This document shows positions 1 through 7,631 of a DNA stretch of 35,287 nucleotides, piece by piece. Made by a program: the position numbers and the translations under genes. The notes beneath the pieces are model-generated. The model did no database searches, was not told the DNA's origin, and was given only the letters and a program-made list of their open reading frames with translations. Each line of letters begins with the position of its first letter. Positions within the stretch are counted from its first letter, which is position 1. Source of the stretch: Oscillospiraceae bacterium (GTDB taxonomy: Bacteria > Bacillota > Clostridia > Oscillospirales > Acutalibacteraceae); NCBI GenBank assembly GCA_015066205.1, contig SVOV01000025.1:1-35287 (forward strand). Reading direction: 5' to 3'.

Positions 1-170
1 AGGCTCGGTATATCATCAGCGAAGCTGTATATCATCACGCGCCAGCGTGCATATCATCACCGCAGGTGCATATCATCAGCGAAGCTGTATAAAGACAGAG
101 CGTAAGCGGAATAAGGCGAAGCCTTCCGAAATTCTGCATTTTGCATTTTGCATTTAATATTTGCATTTAA
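1..170. repeat. Hairpin array (ATATCAT linker) plus TTTTGCA tail, upstream of prfA
   Basis: A run of short perfect hairpins is separated by a constant ATATCAT-type linker. They are CAGC-GAA-GCTG at 17-27, CACGC-GCCA-GCGTG at 36-49, CACC-GCA-GGTG at 58-68 and CAGC-GAA-GCTG at 77-87. Next comes a GCGTAAGC motif and an AAGGC-GAA-GCCTT hairpin (113-125), then tandem TGCATTTT units (134-170) that run up to the ribosome site of prfA. The first bases (AGGCTCGG) are one arm of a further hairpin cut by the window edge; its full version is at 35144-35160. The whole block is an inverted copy of the array at about 34990-35160. Confidence 0.85.
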
Positions 171-183
171 TAAGGGAAAATTT

Positions 184-1257
184 ATGATCGATAAACTTAA
201 TAAGCTTGAGGAAAGATTCAATGCGGTGAATGAGCTTCTTTGTCAGGGGGAAGTTGCCTGTGACATTGAAAAGAGCACGGCTCTTCTTAAGGAGCTTAAG
301 ACCATTACACCCATAGTTGAAAAATTCCGTGAATACAAACAGAATATCGCCTCCCGTGATGAAGCAAAGGAGCTTCTTGATTCGGGCGGGCTTGACAAGG
401 ATTTCAGGGAGCTTGTTTTTGAGGAATATGAATTATCCCGCGAAACGGCTGAAAAAAACTATGAAGAGCTGAAAATTCTGCTTCTGCCCAAGGACAAAAA
501 CGACGATAAGAATGTTATCGTCGAGATCCGTTCATCTGCGGGCGGTGAGGAAAGCGCGCTTTTTGCCGCGGTGCTCTACAGAATGTACTCTATGTATGCC
601 GTAACAAAGGCGTGGAAGACGGAAATTATGTATTCCAACCCTACGGACCTCGGCGGCTTCAAGGAAATAAGCTTTATGATATCGGGCGAGGGTGCATATT
701 CCCGATTCAAGTTTGAAAGCGGTGTTCACCGTGTTCAGAGAATTCCCGTTACGGAATCAAACGGCAAGATACAGACCTCCACCGTCACCGTTGCGGTGCT
801 TCCCGAGGCAGACGAGGTGGATGTTGACATAAACCCGACGGATCTTCAGATAGATACCTTCCGCTCCTCGGGTGCGGGCGGTCAGCATATCAATAAGACG
901 GAATCTGCTATAAGAATAACCCATCTTCCCACGGGAACGGTGGTCGAGTGTCAGGACGAAAGAAGCCAGCATAAAAATAAGGACAAGGCTATGAAGATAC
1001 TCCGTTCAAGAATTCTTGAAATGGAGATAGAAAAGCAGGCATCTGAAATTGCGGGCGAAAGGCGTCTGCAGGTGGGCACGGGTGACAGAAGCGAGAGGAT
1101 CCGTACCTATAATTTCCCGCAGGGAAGAGTAACCGACCACAGGATCGGTCTTACATTATATAAGATAGAGGCAATAGTAAACGGCGCATTGGATGAGCTT
1201 ATTGATGCTCTTATAACTGCTGACACAGCAGACAGGCTCAATGCCGCCGCAGAATAA
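184..1257 (+). CDS. prfA: Peptide chain release factor 1
   Basis: Class I release factor that recognises UAA and UAG in the ribosomal A site and triggers hydrolysis of peptidyl-tRNA. The 357-residue product has the family's usual length. The catalytic GGQ loop is visible in [17 protein letters not shown], followed by the conserved [13 protein letters not shown] segment. An upstream ATG in the same frame at 148 lies inside the TTTTGCA repeat and would add 12 unlikely residues. The ATG at 184 gives the family-like start [12 protein letters not shown], preceded by a weak AAGGG ribosome site. The next gene starts 4 nt after the stop, so the two are probably co-translated. I see no prmC (the RF methyltransferase often found next to prfA) in the window. 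Confidence 0.96.
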   Translation: MIDKLNKLEERFNAVNELLCQGEVACDIEKSTALLKELKTITPIVEKFREYKQNIASRDEAKELLDSGGLDKDFRELVFEEYELSRETAEKNYEELKILLLPKDKNDDKNVIVEIRSSAGGEESALFAAVLYRMYSMYAVTKAWKTEIMYSNPTDLGGFKEISFMISGEGAYSRFKFESGVHRVQRIPVTESNGKIQTSTVTVAVLPEADEVDVDINPTDLQIDTFRSSGAGGQHINKTESAIRITHLPTGTVVECQDERSQHKNKDKAMKILRSRILEMEIEKQASEIAGERRLQVGTGDRSERIRTYNFPQGRVTDHRIGLTLYKIEAIVNGALDELIDALITADTADRLNAAAE

Positions 1258-1261
1258 GACT

Positions 1262-2902
1262 ATGAAGACTGAAATTTACACTATCACAGACCCCGTGTCA
1301 CAAAAAAGCGAAATAGAGGAAATAGCTTCTCTTCTGAAAAAAGGGGAGGCTGTTGCCATACCCACGGAAACGGTCTACGGCATTGCCGCCGACTGCTTCA
1401 ATGAAGAAGCGGTGGCAAAAATATTTGAAGCAAAGGGCAGACCCTCGGATAATCCGCTTATTGTTCATATTGCAAAAACCGAGGAGCTTTATTCCCTTGT
1501 AAAGGAAGTGCCCGAAAGCGTAAAGAAGCTTACCGACAAATACTGGCCCGGCCCTCTTACGGTAATTCTTCCGAAAAAGGACTGCATTTCCGACAGAGTT
1601 TCGGGATATCTTCCCACGGTAGCGGTGAGAATGCCCTCTCACCCCGTTTCCCGTGCCATAATTGAGGCGGCTCGGGTGCCTCTTGCGGCACCAAGCGCCA
1701 ATATCTCGGGCTTTCCGAGCCCCACATCCTTTACCCATGTAAAGGACGATATGACCGGCCGGCTTCCCGCAATAGTAGACGGCGGGGACTGTGAATTGGG
1801 AATTGAATCCACGGTGATCTCCTTTGCCACGGAAATTCCCACGCTTTTAAGACCGGGTGCGGTGACATATGAACAGCTGACAGAGGTTTTAGGCGAGGTA
1901 AAGCTTCATTCCGCAATCCTGAATCCCCTCGAAAAGGGGGCGACAGCCGCATCTCCCGGAATGAAATACAAGCACTACTCCCCCACCGCAAGGCTTCGTG
2001 TTTTCAAGGGCACGAAGGAAGAATTAAAGGAATATTTGGAAAAATACCCCGATATTTTTGACCATATACTCTGTTTTGAGGGCGAAGAGGATGAATTTTC
2101 TCTGCCCGCCGTCACTTTCGGAAAAGAGGACGACCCCTTTTCACAGGCAAAACGGCTTTTTGATTCATTCAGAGAGCTTGACGATATGGGTGCAAAAAGG
2201 GTCATAGTCCGCGCTCCCTCGGAAAACGGAGTGGGACTGGGAGTATGCAACCGCCTTTACAGAGCGGCGGGCTTCTCCTTTATTTTACCCACGGACGGAA
2301 TTATAATAGGAATAACGGGTGAAAGCGGCTCGGGAAAAAGCACCGTATGTAAGAAGCTGGAGGAAAAGGGCTTTTATATAATAGATGCAGATAAGTTAGC
2401 AAGAGAGATAACAGATAAGGGAAGCCCCGTATTAAAACGCCTCGGCGAAGCCTTCGGAGAGGACATAATAAGTCCCGACGGCACACTTGACAGACGGCTT
2501 CTCGCCTCAAGAGCCTTTAAGGATTTTGAAAGCAAGGCTCTTCTTGACAGCATTACACATCCGGAAATAGTGAGCCGATGTGAAAATACAGCGAAAATGA
2601 AGACAAAAGAGGGAAAATGTGTTATAATAGATGCTCCCCTGCTCTTCACATCGGGACTTCATCTTATCTGCCATAAGACAGTAAGGGTATTTGCCCCCGA
2701 GGAAATAAGGCTTCAGCGTATTCTCGAAAGAGATAAAATAACAAGGGAAGAGGCACTTCTGAGGTTCTCAAAGCAGACCGAGGAAGCAAAAGCCGCTGAA
2801 AAAGCCGACGGGATAATTAATAACTACCCGCCCTTTGACATTGATGAAGAGATAAATAAGATCTGCCCGTCCGGCATCCGGATTGCTTCGCAGCTAAATT
2901 GA
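1262..2902 (+). CDS. Fused threonylcarbamoyl-AMP synthase (TsaC/Sua5) and dephospho-CoA kinase (CoaE)
   Basis: A single 546-residue frame carries two enzymes. Residues ~1-345 are a Sua5-type protein. A YrdC domain (AIPTETVYGIAADCF, KGRPSDNPLIVHI, PLAAPSANISG) makes threonylcarbamoyl-AMP for the t6A37 tRNA modification, and the smaller Sua5 C-terminal domain follows. Residues ~346-535 are CoaE, which phosphorylates dephospho-CoA in the last step of CoA synthesis. Its P-loop is GITGESGSGKST, followed by DADKLAREI and IIDAPLLF. There is no stop or start between the halves, which join at ...PTDGIIIGITG. I prefer the ATG at 1262; an in-frame ATG at 1241 overlaps prfA. The last residues (IRIASQLN) and the stop codon are encoded inside a hairpin-array repeat, so the native C-terminus was probably altered by that insertion. 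Both activities are inferred from motifs. Confidence 0.9.
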   Translation: MKTEIYTITDPVSQKSEIEEIASLLKKGEAVAIPTETVYGIAADCFNEEAVAKIFEAKGRPSDNPLIVHIAKTEELYSLVKEVPESVKKLTDKYWPGPLTVILPKKDCISDRVSGYLPTVAVRMPSHPVSRAIIEAARVPLAAPSANISGFPSPTSFTHVKDDMTGRLPAIVDGGDCELGIESTVISFATEIPTLLRPGAVTYEQLTEVLGEVKLHSAILNPLEKGATAASPGMKYKHYSPTARLRVFKGTKEELKEYLEKYPDIFDHILCFEGEEDEFSLPAVTFGKEDDPFSQAKRLFDSFRELDDMGAKRVIVRAPSENGVGLGVCNRLYRAAGFSFILPTDGIIIGITGESGSGKSTVCKKLEEKGFYIIDADKLAREITDKGSPVLKRLGEAFGEDIISPDGTLDRRLLASRAFKDFESKALLDSITHPEIVSRCENTAKMKTKEGKCVIIDAPLLFTSGLHLICHKTVRVFAPEEIRLQRILERDKITREEALLRFSKQTEEAKAAEKADGIINNYPPFDIDEEINKICPSGIRIASQLN

Positions 2903-3071
2903 CCTTCGGTCAGCTAAATTGCTTCGCAGCTAAATTTATACCTGCGGTATAAGCTAAATTTTTGCCTACGGCAAAAGCTGAAAAACAGCATAGAGCGTAA
3001 GCGGAACAAGGCGAAGCCTTCCGAAATTTTACATTTTGAATTTTGCATTTTGCATTTTGTGCGAAGCACAA
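2870..3071. repeat. Hairpin array (AGCTAAATT linker) plus GCGTAAGC/GGCGAAGCC module and TTTTGCA tail
   Basis: Hairpins TCCGG-CAT-CCGGA (2870-2882), GC-TTC-GC (2885-2891), GACC-TTC-GGTC (2901-2911), GC-TTC-GC (2921-2927), TATACC-TGC-GGTATA (2937-2951) and TTTGCC-TAC-GGCAAA (2961-2975) occur here. From the second on they are spaced by an identical 9-nt linker, AGCTAAATT, at 2892, 2912, 2928 and 2952. A GCGTAAGC motif, an AAGGCGAAGCCTT hairpin and tandem ATTTTGC units follow. A last hairpin, TTGTGC-GAA-GCACAA (3057-3071), lies four bases before the AGGAGG of the aminopeptidase gene. The same linker recurs inverted at 4801-4893. Confidence 0.85.
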
Positions 3072-3088
3072 CAACAGGAGGATTTATT

Positions 3089-4492
3089 ATGAGCGAAGAA
3101 AAAACAAGATCTGAACTTCTTAAGGAGCAGCTTTTTATGAAAAAGGAGCATACCTCTGTTTGTATCGGCGAAGAGGGAAATGCACAGGCTGATTCATTCT
3201 CAGAGGGGTATATGAATTACCTCGACTGCTCAAAGACCGAAAGAGAAGCAGTTGAAACCGCCCTTGAAATGGCAAAGGCGGGCGGATTTACAGAATTTGA
3301 CAAGAATGTAAGATACCCCGCGGGCTCAAAGGTCTATCTCAACAACCGCGGAAAGTCACTTATACTTGCTGTCATCGGTCATAAGGACATAAAGGACGGA
3401 GTCCGTATTTCTGCGGCTCATGTTGATGCTCCCAGACTTGACCTCAAGCCCAACCCTCTTTATGAGGAATCGGAATTGGCATATTTCAAGACCCATTATT
3501 ACGGCGGTATCAAGAAATACCAGTGGACGGCAATTCCCCTTGCACTTCACGGCGTAGTAGTAAGAAAGGACGGCTCAAAGGTAAGTATTTCCATCGGTGA
3601 AAATGAAGACGAGCCGAAATTTGTAATAACCGACCTTCTTCCCCACCTTGCCGCTAATCAGATGAGAAGCACCATGGCAGAGGGAATCAAGGGCGAAACT
3701 CTCAATATCCTCATAGGCTCCCGTCCCTTTGACAATACTGCAGGGGCAGATGCCGTCAAGCTCAATATTATGAATATCCTCAATGAAAAGTACGGCATTA
3801 TCGAAGAGGATTTCTTAAGCGCAGAGCTTGAAGCAGTGCCCGCCTTCAAGGCAAGCGACATCGGCTTTGACCGTTCAATGATAGGTGCATACGGCCACGA
3901 TGACAGAGTATGCGCATATCCCGCTCTTATGGCAATTCTTGACTGTGACGAGCCCGATTACACCTGTATTACCGTCCTCACCGACAAGGAGGAAACAGGC
4001 TCCGAGGGTAACACGGGTCTTGATTCAAAATATCTCGAATATTTCGTATGCGACCTCGCCGGGATGTCAGGTGCAGACGGCAGAGAGGTGCTTTCAAATT
4101 CAAAGTGCCTGTCCGCAGATGTAAATGCCGCCTTTGACCCCAATTTCCCCGAGGTTTATGAAAAAAAGAACACCTGCTTCATCAACGGCGGTGTATGTAT
4201 CACAAAATACACAGGCTCCCGCGGTAAGGGCGGAACAAGTGATGCTTCCGCAGAATTTATGGGCGAGATAAGAAGCCTTCTCGACAGCGAAAATGTATGC
4301 TGGCAGACAGGAGAGCTTGGTAAGGTTGACGAGGGCGGCGGCGGAACCGTTGCAAAATACATCGCACATCTCAATGTTGATGTGGTTGACCTCGGCGTAC
4401 CCGTACTTTCAATGCACGCTCCCTTTGAAATTGTTTCAAAAACTGATGTATATATGGCATACAGAGCATTTCTGGCATTTTTTAACAAGTAA
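3089..4492 (+). CDS. M18 family zinc aminopeptidase
   Basis: A predicted cytosolic metalloaminopeptidase that removes N-terminal residues from peptides. The 467-residue length suits the M18 (aspartyl aminopeptidase-like) family. Visible metal and catalytic motifs are SAAHVDAPRLDLKP (His-x-Asp metal ligand), GHDDRVCAYPAL, TDKEETGSEGNTG (catalytic Glu-Glu pair), SADVNAAFDP and VLSMHAPFEIVSKTD (late His ligand). The start at 3089 has a perfect AGGAGG at 3076-3081. The in-frame ATG at 3050 falls in the TTTTGCA repeat and is rejected. The gene stands alone between two repeat blocks, so no operon partner can be inferred. The exact substrate preference (acidic residues or other) cannot be told from the sequence. 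Confidence 0.93.
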   Translation: MSEEKTRSELLKEQLFMKKEHTSVCIGEEGNAQADSFSEGYMNYLDCSKTEREAVETALEMAKAGGFTEFDKNVRYPAGSKVYLNNRGKSLILAVIGHKDIKDGVRISAAHVDAPRLDLKPNPLYEESELAYFKTHYYGGIKKYQWTAIPLALHGVVVRKDGSKVSISIGENEDEPKFVITDLLPHLAANQMRSTMAEGIKGETLNILIGSRPFDNTAGADAVKLNIMNILNEKYGIIEEDFLSAELEAVPAFKASDIGFDRSMIGAYGHDDRVCAYPALMAILDCDEPDYTCITVLTDKEETGSEGNTGLDSKYLEYFVCDLAGMSGADGREVLSNSKCLSADVNAAFDPNFPEVYEKKNTCFINGGVCITKYTGSRGKGGTSDASAEFMGEIRSLLDSENVCWQTGELGKVDEGGGGTVAKYIAHLNVDVVDLGVPVLSMHAPFEIVSKTDVYMAYRAFLAFFNK

Positions 4493-4517
4493 AAAATACC
4501 AAAAATGCAATGAAATT

Positions 4518-4682
4518 CGTTTCTGCGAAACGAGTGAAATTGCCCTTCGGGCAGTGAAATTCATTCCTGCGGAATGAGTGAAATATTTGCTTCGCAAATG
4601 TGGTGGAAGACGCTTTGCGTCTTGCTCCGCTTACGCTCTATGGCGCTCGTGCCGTTGGCACTTTGCTTGGAGTTACATATGA
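4518..4682. repeat. Hairpin array (GTGAAATT linker) with AGACGC and GTGCC hairpin modules
   Basis: Hairpins CGTTTC-TGC-GAAACG (4518-4532), GCCC-TTC-GGGC (4542-4552), CATTCC-TGC-GGAATG (4562-4576) and ATTTGC-TTC-GCAAAT (4585-4599) are joined by AGTGAAAT(T) linkers. Then comes AGACGC-TTT-GCGTCT (4608-4622), which occupies the place of the AAGGC-TTC-GCCTT hairpin in other copies. It is followed by TTGCTCCGCTTACGCTCT and by GTGCC-GTT-GGCAC with a GGAGTTACAT end. The second and third hairpins are identical to those at 34925-34959. Confidence 0.85.
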
Positions 4683-4690
4683 TTAGGATA

Positions 4691-4780
4691 CGGGAGCGGG
4701 GACCGCTCCCCTACAATAGGGAATCAGACTCACCCGTAGGGGAGGGGTCACCCCTCCCGAATGAAGAGTCGGACTGTGAG
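4691..4780. repeat. GC-rich double-hairpin cassette
   Basis: Two strong triloop hairpins, GGGAGCGG-GGA-CCGCTCCC (4692-4710) and GGGAGGGG-TCA-CCCCTCCC (4740-4758), are joined by a variable spacer. An AATGAAGAGTCGG tail follows. The same cassette is found at 20543-20609, 29215-29315 and 35190-35214. Only the last loop base changes among the second hairpins (TCA, TCG, TCT). Confidence 0.85.
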
Positions 4781-4782
4781 TA

Positions 4783-4990
4783 GCTTTTGCCGTAGGAAAA
4801 AATTTAGCTTACAACGAAGTTGTAAATTTAGCTGCGAAGCAATTTAGCTCACAACACAGTTGTGAATTTAGCTGACCGCAGGTCAATTTAGCCGCGTCAG
4901 CCTCGCTCGTGCCGTTGGCACTTTGCTTGAAGTTACATTTTCTTTGGATTTGTTTTTTATTTTGCACTTTGCATTTTGCATTCTGCATTT
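4783..4990. repeat. Hairpin array (AATTTAGCT linker), inverted relative to the 2.9 kb array
   Basis: The 9-nt linker AATTTAGCT (the reverse complement of AGCTAAATT) occurs at 4801, 4825, 4841 and 4865, with AATTTAGCC at 4885. It alternates with TACAAC-GAA-GTTGTA (4810-4824), GC-GAA-GC (4834-4840), CACAAC-ACA-GTTGTG (4850-4864) and GACC-GCA-GGTC (4874-4884). After the array come the GTGCC-GTT-GGCAC module with its AAGTTACAT end and tandem TTTGCAT units. These units run to about 25 nt before the start of the DnaD-like gene. Confidence 0.85.
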
Positions 4991-5017
4991 TCGCGGGGTG
5001 CATATTGAGGTTATTTT

Positions 5018-6100
5018 ATGTATAAGATCAATCCCGCGAAATATTCCGGTGTTACGGTTATTCCGTCCGATATAATTGAAAATCATCTTATTCTCAGCTC
5101 TGCCCGTTATCTTAAGGTAATTTTATATGCTTATTCCCGTGCGGGGGATGTTTTTGATGAAAAAATGATCTCCGACGGGACGGGTGTTCCCGTAGATGAG
5201 GTAAAGGATGCGCTTGTTTATTGGAAAGCGAGAGGACATATTCTCTTCTCCGAGGAAGAGGCGGTCTTTAAGACTGCGGAAACAAAAGAGGAAAAGAAAA
5301 CTGCGGCTTCTCCCGTAAAAACGGAAGAGGCGGCGGAGAGCATTGCCGAAATTCCGAAAAAGAGCAAGGCTTCTTCCAATAATCCCCCGAAGCTGAAATA
5401 CGATGAGATATGTAAGCGTATCGGTGAATCCGAGGATATAAGAATTCTTCTTAACGAGGCACAGCTGAAGCTCGGCAGGACTATAGGCACGGGGGATCAG
5501 AGCTCTCTCATTCTTCTTCACGATTATTACGGTCTTCCCATTGAGGTAATTTTAAGCATCTGCGAATATGCGGGCTCAAAGGGTAAGTCCGCCAATATGA
5601 ACTATATCTATAAGGTAGGCACGGATTGGAGTCAGAGAGAAATTGACACCATTGAAGCGGCGGACGAAGAGCTCAAGCGCCTCGAAAGGGTAAATTCCGT
5701 CTGGGGAAGCTTTGCTGCCGAAATTAAGCTTACGGGAGTTTATCCCACCTCTTCACAGGAAAAATATATCAGGCAGTGGTCAGAGGAATGGCATTTTTCT
5801 CTTAATATGCTTGTGCTCGCATACGAGGAAATGATGCTTTATAAGGATAAATTCAATTTTTCATACATACATAAGATTCTGTCCGACTGGCACAAAAAGG
5901 GTATCGACACCCCCGAAAAGGTCTCTGCCCAAAAGGAAAAATACAGAAAAGAGCAGGATGAAAAGGCTCTTAAGAAAAGCGGCATCATCCGAAGCACTCC
6001 CGAAAAGATCACCCCCGACCCCACTGCTTCCTATGATATTTTAAGAGCAGAGGAAAGGGCAAAAAAAGTTCCTACTCTGAAAAAGAGAGAAAAGAGATAA
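5018..6100 (+). CDS. DnaD-domain replication initiation protein
   Basis: In Firmicutes, DnaD/DnaB-type proteins help DnaA and the loader place the replicative helicase at the origin. The 360-residue product has an N-terminal winged-helix-like part (residues ~1-90; VIPSDIIENHLILSS, VPVDEVKDALVYWKARG) and a charged linker rich in Lys/Glu/Ala (~95-125). Two copies of the helical DnaD C-terminal domain follow. The first is around KLGRTIGTGDQSSLILLHDY, ending in NMNYIYKVGTDW. The second is around EEWHFSLNMLVLAYEEM, ending in NFSYIHKILSDWHKKG. Both end with the family's aromatic helix (YI.K...W). The ATG at 5018 has GAGG 8 nt upstream. The DnaC-like gene begins 4 nt after the stop, giving a helicase-loading operon. 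Single-gene function is inferred from family and neighbour. Confidence 0.9.
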   Translation: MYKINPAKYSGVTVIPSDIIENHLILSSARYLKVILYAYSRAGDVFDEKMISDGTGVPVDEVKDALVYWKARGHILFSEEEAVFKTAETKEEKKTAASPVKTEEAAESIAEIPKKSKASSNNPPKLKYDEICKRIGESEDIRILLNEAQLKLGRTIGTGDQSSLILLHDYYGLPIEVILSICEYAGSKGKSANMNYIYKVGTDWSQREIDTIEAADEELKRLERVNSVWGSFAAEIKLTGVYPTSSQEKYIRQWSEEWHFSLNMLVLAYEEMMLYKDKFNFSYIHKILSDWHKKGIDTPEKVSAQKEKYRKEQDEKALKKSGIIRSTPEKITPDPTASYDILRAEERAKKVPTLKKREKR

Positions 6101-6104
6101 GCTT

Positions 6105-7091
6105 ATGAATTATGCAAGAGAGATCTATGAAAAGGCTCAGGAAATAATAGAAAACAGAAGAGCAAAGGCTGAAAATAATAATATTTCTGTTATGAAAATG
6201 TTTGAAAGCATTGAGCCCGAGTACAAGGAACAAAGGAATGATATGATAAATTCCGTCAAGGAGGTCATAAAGGCTATTGATATGACCCCCGAAAAGGCGG
6301 CGGAATTTGTACAGCAGCAGAAGATAAGAAATCTTACGGCACAGCAGAACATAAAAATGCTTCTTAAAAAGCACGGACTCCCCGAGGATTACCTCGAGGT
6401 AAAATACACCTGCCCTATTTGTGAGGATACGGGCTTTACCGGGACCCGTCTTTGCAGCTGTCATATAGAGGTTCTCAAGGATCTTGCATTTAATGAAGCA
6501 AGTAAAAAATCTCCTCTGAAATTCTGCAGCTTTGATGATTTCAGGCTTGATTACTATTCTGATGAGGCACCCTCCCGCTCAGAGGATTCCCCCCGACAGA
6601 AAATGACCGACATTTTCAATTTATGCAAATTATATGCGGCTTCCTTTGACACAAGCTCTCAGTCTATTATTATGAGAGGCCCTACGGGACTGGGAAAAAC
6701 TCATCTCTCCCTCTCTATTGCAGGCGATGTTATAAAAAAAGGCTATAATGTTATTTATAATTCCGCTCAGAATATATTCAACGAGCTGGAAAAGGAGCGT
6801 TTCGGAAAGACAAACACCAACGGCGCATATGAAGCCATGGTGCTTGAATGTGACCTTCTTGTAATTGATGACCTCGGAGCGGAATTCCTCACATCCTTTA
6901 CAAAGGCGGCTCTTTATAATATTATCAACACCCGAATGAATTCGGGTCTTCCCACAATAATAAGCACAAATCTTACCCTTATCGAAATAGAAAACAACTA
7001 CACTCAGCGTATTTCATCAAGAATAATAGGAGAATATCTGGATCTGTGCTTTGAGGGAAATGATATAAGACAGCTGAAAAACGAAGAATAA
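6105..7091 (+). CDS. DnaC/DnaI-type replicative helicase loader ATPase
   Basis: An AAA+ ATPase that loads the replicative DnaB/DnaC helicase, working with DnaD-type proteins. The 328-residue product has an N-terminal helical region (~1-95) and a zinc-binding cluster CPICEDTGFTGTRLCSCH (Cys103, Cys106, Cys117, Cys119, His120). The ATPase core carries Walker A GPTGLGKT (192-199), Walker B LLVIDDLGAEF and a sensor segment TIISTNLTL. Cys clusters of this kind occur in DnaI-type loaders, where the N-terminal domain contacts the helicase. It is separated from the upstream DnaD-like gene by 4 nt and followed at once by a strong terminator, so the two genes form a unit. An IstB-type transposition helper is the usual confusion, but there is no IS context and the Cys cluster favours a loader. 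Confidence 0.9.
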   Translation: MNYAREIYEKAQEIIENRRAKAENNNISVMKMFESIEPEYKEQRNDMINSVKEVIKAIDMTPEKAAEFVQQQKIRNLTAQQNIKMLLKKHGLPEDYLEVKYTCPICEDTGFTGTRLCSCHIEVLKDLAFNEASKKSPLKFCSFDDFRLDYYSDEAPSRSEDSPRQKMTDIFNLCKLYAASFDTSSQSIIMRGPTGLGKTHLSLSIAGDVIKKGYNVIYNSAQNIFNELEKERFGKTNTNGAYEAMVLECDLLVIDDLGAEFLTSFTKAALYNIINTRMNSGLPTIISTNLTLIEIENNYTQRISSRIIGEYLDLCFEGNDIRQLKNEE

Positions 7092-7096
7092 AATTT

Positions 7097-7141
7097 TCAC
7101 GGAACAAAAGGAAAACTCTCCTGATGTTCCGTGATTTTTTT
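7097..7141 (+). terminator. Rho-independent terminator of the dnaD-dnaC operon
   Basis: A perfect 10-bp stem (TCACGGAACA at 7097-7106 with TGTTCCGTGA at 7125-7134) is followed by seven T residues, six bases after the dnaC-like stop codon. Confidence 0.9.
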
Positions 7142-7154
7142 GTGAATCGTAATT

Positions 7155-7620
7155 GGGGAACCCCCGGCGAGGGGCGAATGAGTGTGCCGCTGCCGGTGAA
7201 AGGTGAAGATTAGTTTCTTTTACGGGGAACCCCCGGCGAGAGGCGAATGAGTGCGCCGCTGACGGTGGAAGGTGAAGATTAGTTTTCTTTTACGGGGAAC
7301 CCCCGGCGAGGGGCGAATGAGTGTGCCGCTGCCGGGGGCAGAAGAAGGCACACGAATGAGGTGAAGAAACACAGAGCAATGTGCGCCGCTCCAAGGCGTG
7401 CAGTGCGACAATGTTTCTGAGGGACTCCCGAGAAAAACAGTTCACTGAACTGTTTTTCTTCCCCTCCTGCGCTTTTTGAAGGATAAAGGATTTCGCACTC
7501 TGCGGAGTGCGATTTAAGGGGCTTTGCCCCTTAAAAAGCCCTATGAGCTTTTGAAAAAGCTCAAGCAAAACTTTTTCTCCGTCACTCCCGTGACGAGGCA
7601 ATAAGATTCGTTTTTCAGGT
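7155..7620. repeat. Composite hairpin repeat (R element, inverted copy) with 69-70 bp tandem units
   Basis: The gene-free stretch 7142-7630 opens with tandem near-identical units starting at 7155, 7224 and 7294, each beginning GGGGAACCCCCGGCGAG. A chain of hairpins follows: AGAAAAACAGTTC with its complement (7431-7459, loop ACT), TCGCACTC-TGCG-GAGTGCGA (7493-7512), TTAAGGGGC-TTT-GCCCCTTAA (7514-7534) and GAGCTTTT-GA-AAAAGCTC (7545-7562). A GTCAC-TCCC-GTGAC hairpin ends it. The block is the reverse complement of the repeat at 30835-31160. Apparent ORFs here follow the repeat and have no ribosome site. Confidence 0.85.
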
Positions 7621-7631
7621 GATTTTTTATT

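Noticed and set aside
4574..4783. 69-codon frame in the repeat block after the aminopeptidase
   Set aside because: Consists wholly of array and GC-cassette sequence and lacks a ribosome site.
6105..7091. IstB-type transposition helper
   Set aside because: No partner transposase or IS ends; the Cys cluster and the DnaD-like partner favour a helicase loader.
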